Origin: Streptomyces corynorhini
GTDB lineage: Bacteria > Actinomycetota > Actinomycetes > Streptomycetales > Streptomycetaceae
Direction: 5' to 3'
Assembly (NCBI RefSeq): GCF_003346515.1
Contig: NZ_QQNA01000025.1
Location: 1-40,713, forward strand
DNA length: 40,713 nucleotides
The notes beneath the pieces were generated by a model that saw nothing but the letters and a program-made list of their open reading frames with translations, was not told where the DNA came from and searched no databases. Positions 38,812 to 40,713 of the stretch are shown in pieces (position 1 is the stretch's first letter; each line of letters begins with the position of its first letter). The position numbers and the translations under genes are program-made.

Positions 38812-40464
38812 ATGCTGTCGTTCAGACCCGTGCGCGCGTTCGTCGTCGCGCTTCTGCTGGCGCTGCCGGTGGCTCTGCTCCCCGCCACGGGCGCGCACGC
38901 GGCGGACCGTACGGTGCGGGGCGGCCGACTGGACTGGGGAATCAAATCCTCGTTCCAGAGCTATATCACCGGGCCTATCGCCCAAGGGAGTTGGACGCTC
39001 ACGGGCGGCGCCGCCACGGTCGGCGGCAGCCAATTCCGGTTCCACTCGGCGAGCGGGACCTACGACCCGGCGAGCGGCGCGTTCCGCTCCGGCTTCTCCG
39101 GCGGGGTCCATTTCACCGGCCACAAGAAGTCCGACGGTACGAGTGAACTCGACCTGACCATCTCCAACCCGACCGTGCGGATCTCCGGCGGCAGCGGCAC
39201 GCTCCACGCGGACATGGTCAGCAAGGCGCGGGGGACCGGCAAGGTCACCACGTCCACCCAGGTCGCGTTCGCCTCGCTCAATCTGTCCGGGATCGACATG
39301 CGGGGCGGCGGCAGCCCCATCGCCCTCAACAACGTACCGGCTACGCTCACTTCGCAGGGCGCCGCCGCCTTCGCCGGGTACTACACGGCGGGTACGGAGC
39401 TGGACCCGGTGAGTCTCTCCGTGGACGTCGAGGCGGCGAAGCAACCGCCGCGGTCGGCCGAGCCGAAGGCCACCGCCACGGCGCCGTCCGCGCCGTCGCC
39501 CTCGGTCTCGGCGACGGAGAAGGCGGCCTCCTTCCAGGCCGCGGCCGTCGACTGGGGGGTCCGCCGTACCTACCGCGAGTACGTCACCGGCTCCATCGCG
39601 CAGGGGGAGTGGACGCTGTCCGGCGGAGCCGAGGACGGCGGCGCGCTCTTCCGCTTCCCGAAGGGCAAGGGCGCGTACGACGCCAAGAAGGGCACGCTCG
39701 ACGCCGCGTTCGCGGGCCGGATCCGCTTCACGGGCACCGGGCTCGACCTGACGCTGAGCGAGGTCGCCGTCAAGGTGAAGGACGACAAGGGCACGCTGTA
39801 CGCGAAGGTGACCGACGCGAAGGCCGACGGCGCGGGGAAGGCCGACAGCGCGGGGAAGGCCGACGGCGCGGGGAAGGCCACCGACTCCGCGAAGGCCGAC
39901 GGCGCCGCGAAGGCCGACGGCGCGGGGAAGGCCGACGACTCCGCGAAGGCCGACGGCGCCGCGAAGGCCACCGCCTCCGGCGAGGCCGCCGTACCGCTGG
40001 TCACCTTCCCCGCCGAGGACTTCACGCCGAAGGACGGGCTGGCAGCCCTCACCGAGGCCCCGGCCACGCTGACCGCGCAGGGTGCCAAGGCGTTCGGTTC
40101 GCTCTACCCGGCCGGGACGGAGATGGACCCCGTCTCACTCGCCGTCACCACCGCCGAGAAGGCCCAGCTGCCCGCCCTTCCGGACCTCGGCAGCGACACG
40201 GCCGCTGCGGCCTCCGCGTCGCCCTCCGCCGCCCCGTCCGCCACCGCGACCGGACCGGCCGCCCCTGCCACCGAGGCCGCCGCCTCGTCGTCGTCCGTGG
40301 GCGCCGGCACGTACGGCGCGATCGGCGCGGGCGTGCTGGCAGCCGCCGGGGCCGCGTTCTTCCTGATCCGCAGGCGGCGCGGCGCCACAGGGCCGGGCGG
40401 CACGGGGCCTGGTGCCACGGGACCGGGTGCGGGGCCTGGCGCCACGGGGACCGACACCACCTGA
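38812..40464 (+). CDS. htaA: HtaA-domain heme-binding surface protein (two HtaA domains, C-terminal anchor)
   Basis: A 550-residue exported protein. ATG 38812 is preferred since GGGAG is 8 bases in front; GTGs at 38797 and 38803 are alternatives. Residues 1-31 are a signal peptide ending GAHAAD. Two HtaA domains are seen, the first opening LDWGIKSSFQSYITGPIAQG, the second VDWGVRRTYREYVTGSIAQG; each ends with an EMDPVSLAV- or ELDPVSLSV-type strand. The conserved Tyr in SYITG/EYVTG is the expected heme ligand. The second domain is interrupted by eight Ala-Asp-Gly-Ala-Gly-Lys-like hexapeptides (338-385). A membrane segment (IGAGVLAAAGAAFFLI) and basic RRRR anchor the C terminus. It should capture heme and pass it to HmuT. 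Confidence 0.9.
   Translation: MLSFRPVRAFVVALLLALPVALLPATGAHAADRTVRGGRLDWGIKSSFQSYITGPIAQGSWTLTGGAATVGGSQFRFHSASGTYDPASGAFRSGFSGGVHFTGHKKSDGTSELDLTISNPTVRISGGSGTLHADMVSKARGTGKVTTSTQVAFASLNLSGIDMRGGGSPIALNNVPATLTSQGAAAFAGYYTAGTELDPVSLSVDVEAAKQPPRSAEPKATATAPSAPSPSVSATEKAASFQAAAVDWGVRRTYREYVTGSIAQGEWTLSGGAEDGGALFRFPKGKGAYDAKKGTLDAAFAGRIRFTGTGLDLTLSEVAVKVKDDKGTLYAKVTDAKADGAGKADSAGKADGAGKATDSAKADGAAKADGAGKADDSAKADGAAKATASGEAAVPLVTFPAEDFTPKDGLAALTEAPATLTAQGAKAFGSLYPAGTEMDPVSLAVTTAEKAQLPALPDLGSDTAAAASASPSAAPSATATGPAAPATEAAASSSSVGAGTYGAIGAGVLAAAGAAFFLIRRRRGATGPGGTGPGATGPGAGPGATGTDTT
39823..39966 (+). repeat. 18-bp tandem repeat inside the HtaA-like gene
   Basis: Eight adjacent 18-base units such as GCCGACGGCGCGGGGAAG, all in frame, encode Lys/Ala/Asp-rich hexapeptides in the second HtaA domain. 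Copy-number change would keep the reading frame. Confidence 0.92.
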
Positions 40465-40582
40465 ACCGTACGACCCTTCCGTTCAGCCTCCCCCCACACG
40501 CATCGCACGTCACCGGCCATCCGTGGCCCACGACACGTGCATCCAGCCCTCTCGACATCCGCATACGAGGAGAACACCCACC

Positions 40583-40713
40583 ATGGCAGCCACTCGCCGC
40601 CCCATAACTCTCGCCGCCGCCATCGCCACGGCGGCCACCCTCGGCGCGACCGCGTTCGCCCTTCCCGCGCTCGCGGCGGGCACCCCCCGTGCCGCCGCGC
40701 CCGCGGGAAGGGC
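40583..40713 (+). CDS. Secreted protein, 5' end only
   Basis: The first 43 residues of an exported protein running off the right edge. ATG 40583 has GAGGAG upstream. MAATRRPITLAAAIATAATL and then GATAFALPALAAG form a signal peptide with cleavage near ALAAG. The location 118 bases after the HtaA-like gene and the same orientation suggest another HtaA-type or iron-linked surface protein (corynebacterial loci have further hta genes), but the domain itself is outside the window. Confidence 0.75.
   Translation, partial: MAATRRPITLAAAIATAATLGATAFALPALAAGTPRAAAPAGR

Overview
The window reads as chromosomal DNA of a Streptomyces or a close actinomycete. The GC content is very high, third codon positions are strongly G/C, starts are often GTG, genes overlap by 1-4 bases, and the families are typical: DUF397/XRE-DUF5753, Rsm22, FBP-domain protein, EfeUOB, HtaA/HmuTUV. 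I see no tRNA, rRNA, CRISPR array, IS element or prophage.

Layout. (1) 1-7982 is the 3' part of a contractile injection system (eCIS) operon: a truncated small protein, inner tube, LysM protein, VgrG-like spike, gp25, baseplate J, tail protein I, and a membrane protein with two zinc ribbons resembling the CisA anchor. Most genes overlap, and the operon ends at a strong bidirectional hairpin. (2) 8061-17797 is a mixed block: an M23 endopeptidase with a degenerate lytic-transglycosylase half, a decayed ABC-permease pseudogene, an SGNH hydrolase, a tetR gene divergent from an FBP-domain gene over one shared operator, an SDR, a Gfo/Idh/MocA oxidoreductase, a Bcr/CflA exporter, a TIGR01777 epimerase and a small LuxR-type regulator. 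(3) 17956-22819 holds a small membrane protein, a 737-base gene-poor stretch, a secreted protein, a lipoprotein-like protein and an Rsm22-type methyltransferase. (4) 22883-29425 is accessory: a Fic protein with a probable leaderless promoter, a 50-residue peptide gene overlapping a PIMT-like methyltransferase gene (a candidate imiditide-type RiPP locus), an XRE-DUF5753/DUF397 pair facing four coupled tiny genes, an HTH/DUF4180 pair and a TetR regulator. (5) 29683-30495 is a prim-pol domain gene behind an 18-codon leader ORF. (6) 30660-40713 is an iron region: efeO-efeB-efeU plus a lipoprotein, then hmuT-hmuU-hmuV with a divergent htaA-like gene and the start of another secreted protein. IdeR/DmdR-like boxes precede efeO and lie between hmuT and htaA.

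How the genes work together. The CIS genes build one particle, and the last one probably tethers it to the membrane. The efe genes would import ferrous or ferric iron, and the htaA/hmu genes would capture and import heme, both probably under one iron repressor. The most novel-looking element is the peptide/methyltransferase pair at 24266-25608, which has two Asp-Gly sites in the peptide and no other RiPP enzyme nearby. Short in-frame tandem repeats recur in several exported or membrane proteins (M23, EfeB, HmuU, HmuV, HtaA). Family names come from recalled motifs and gene order; no database search was run.
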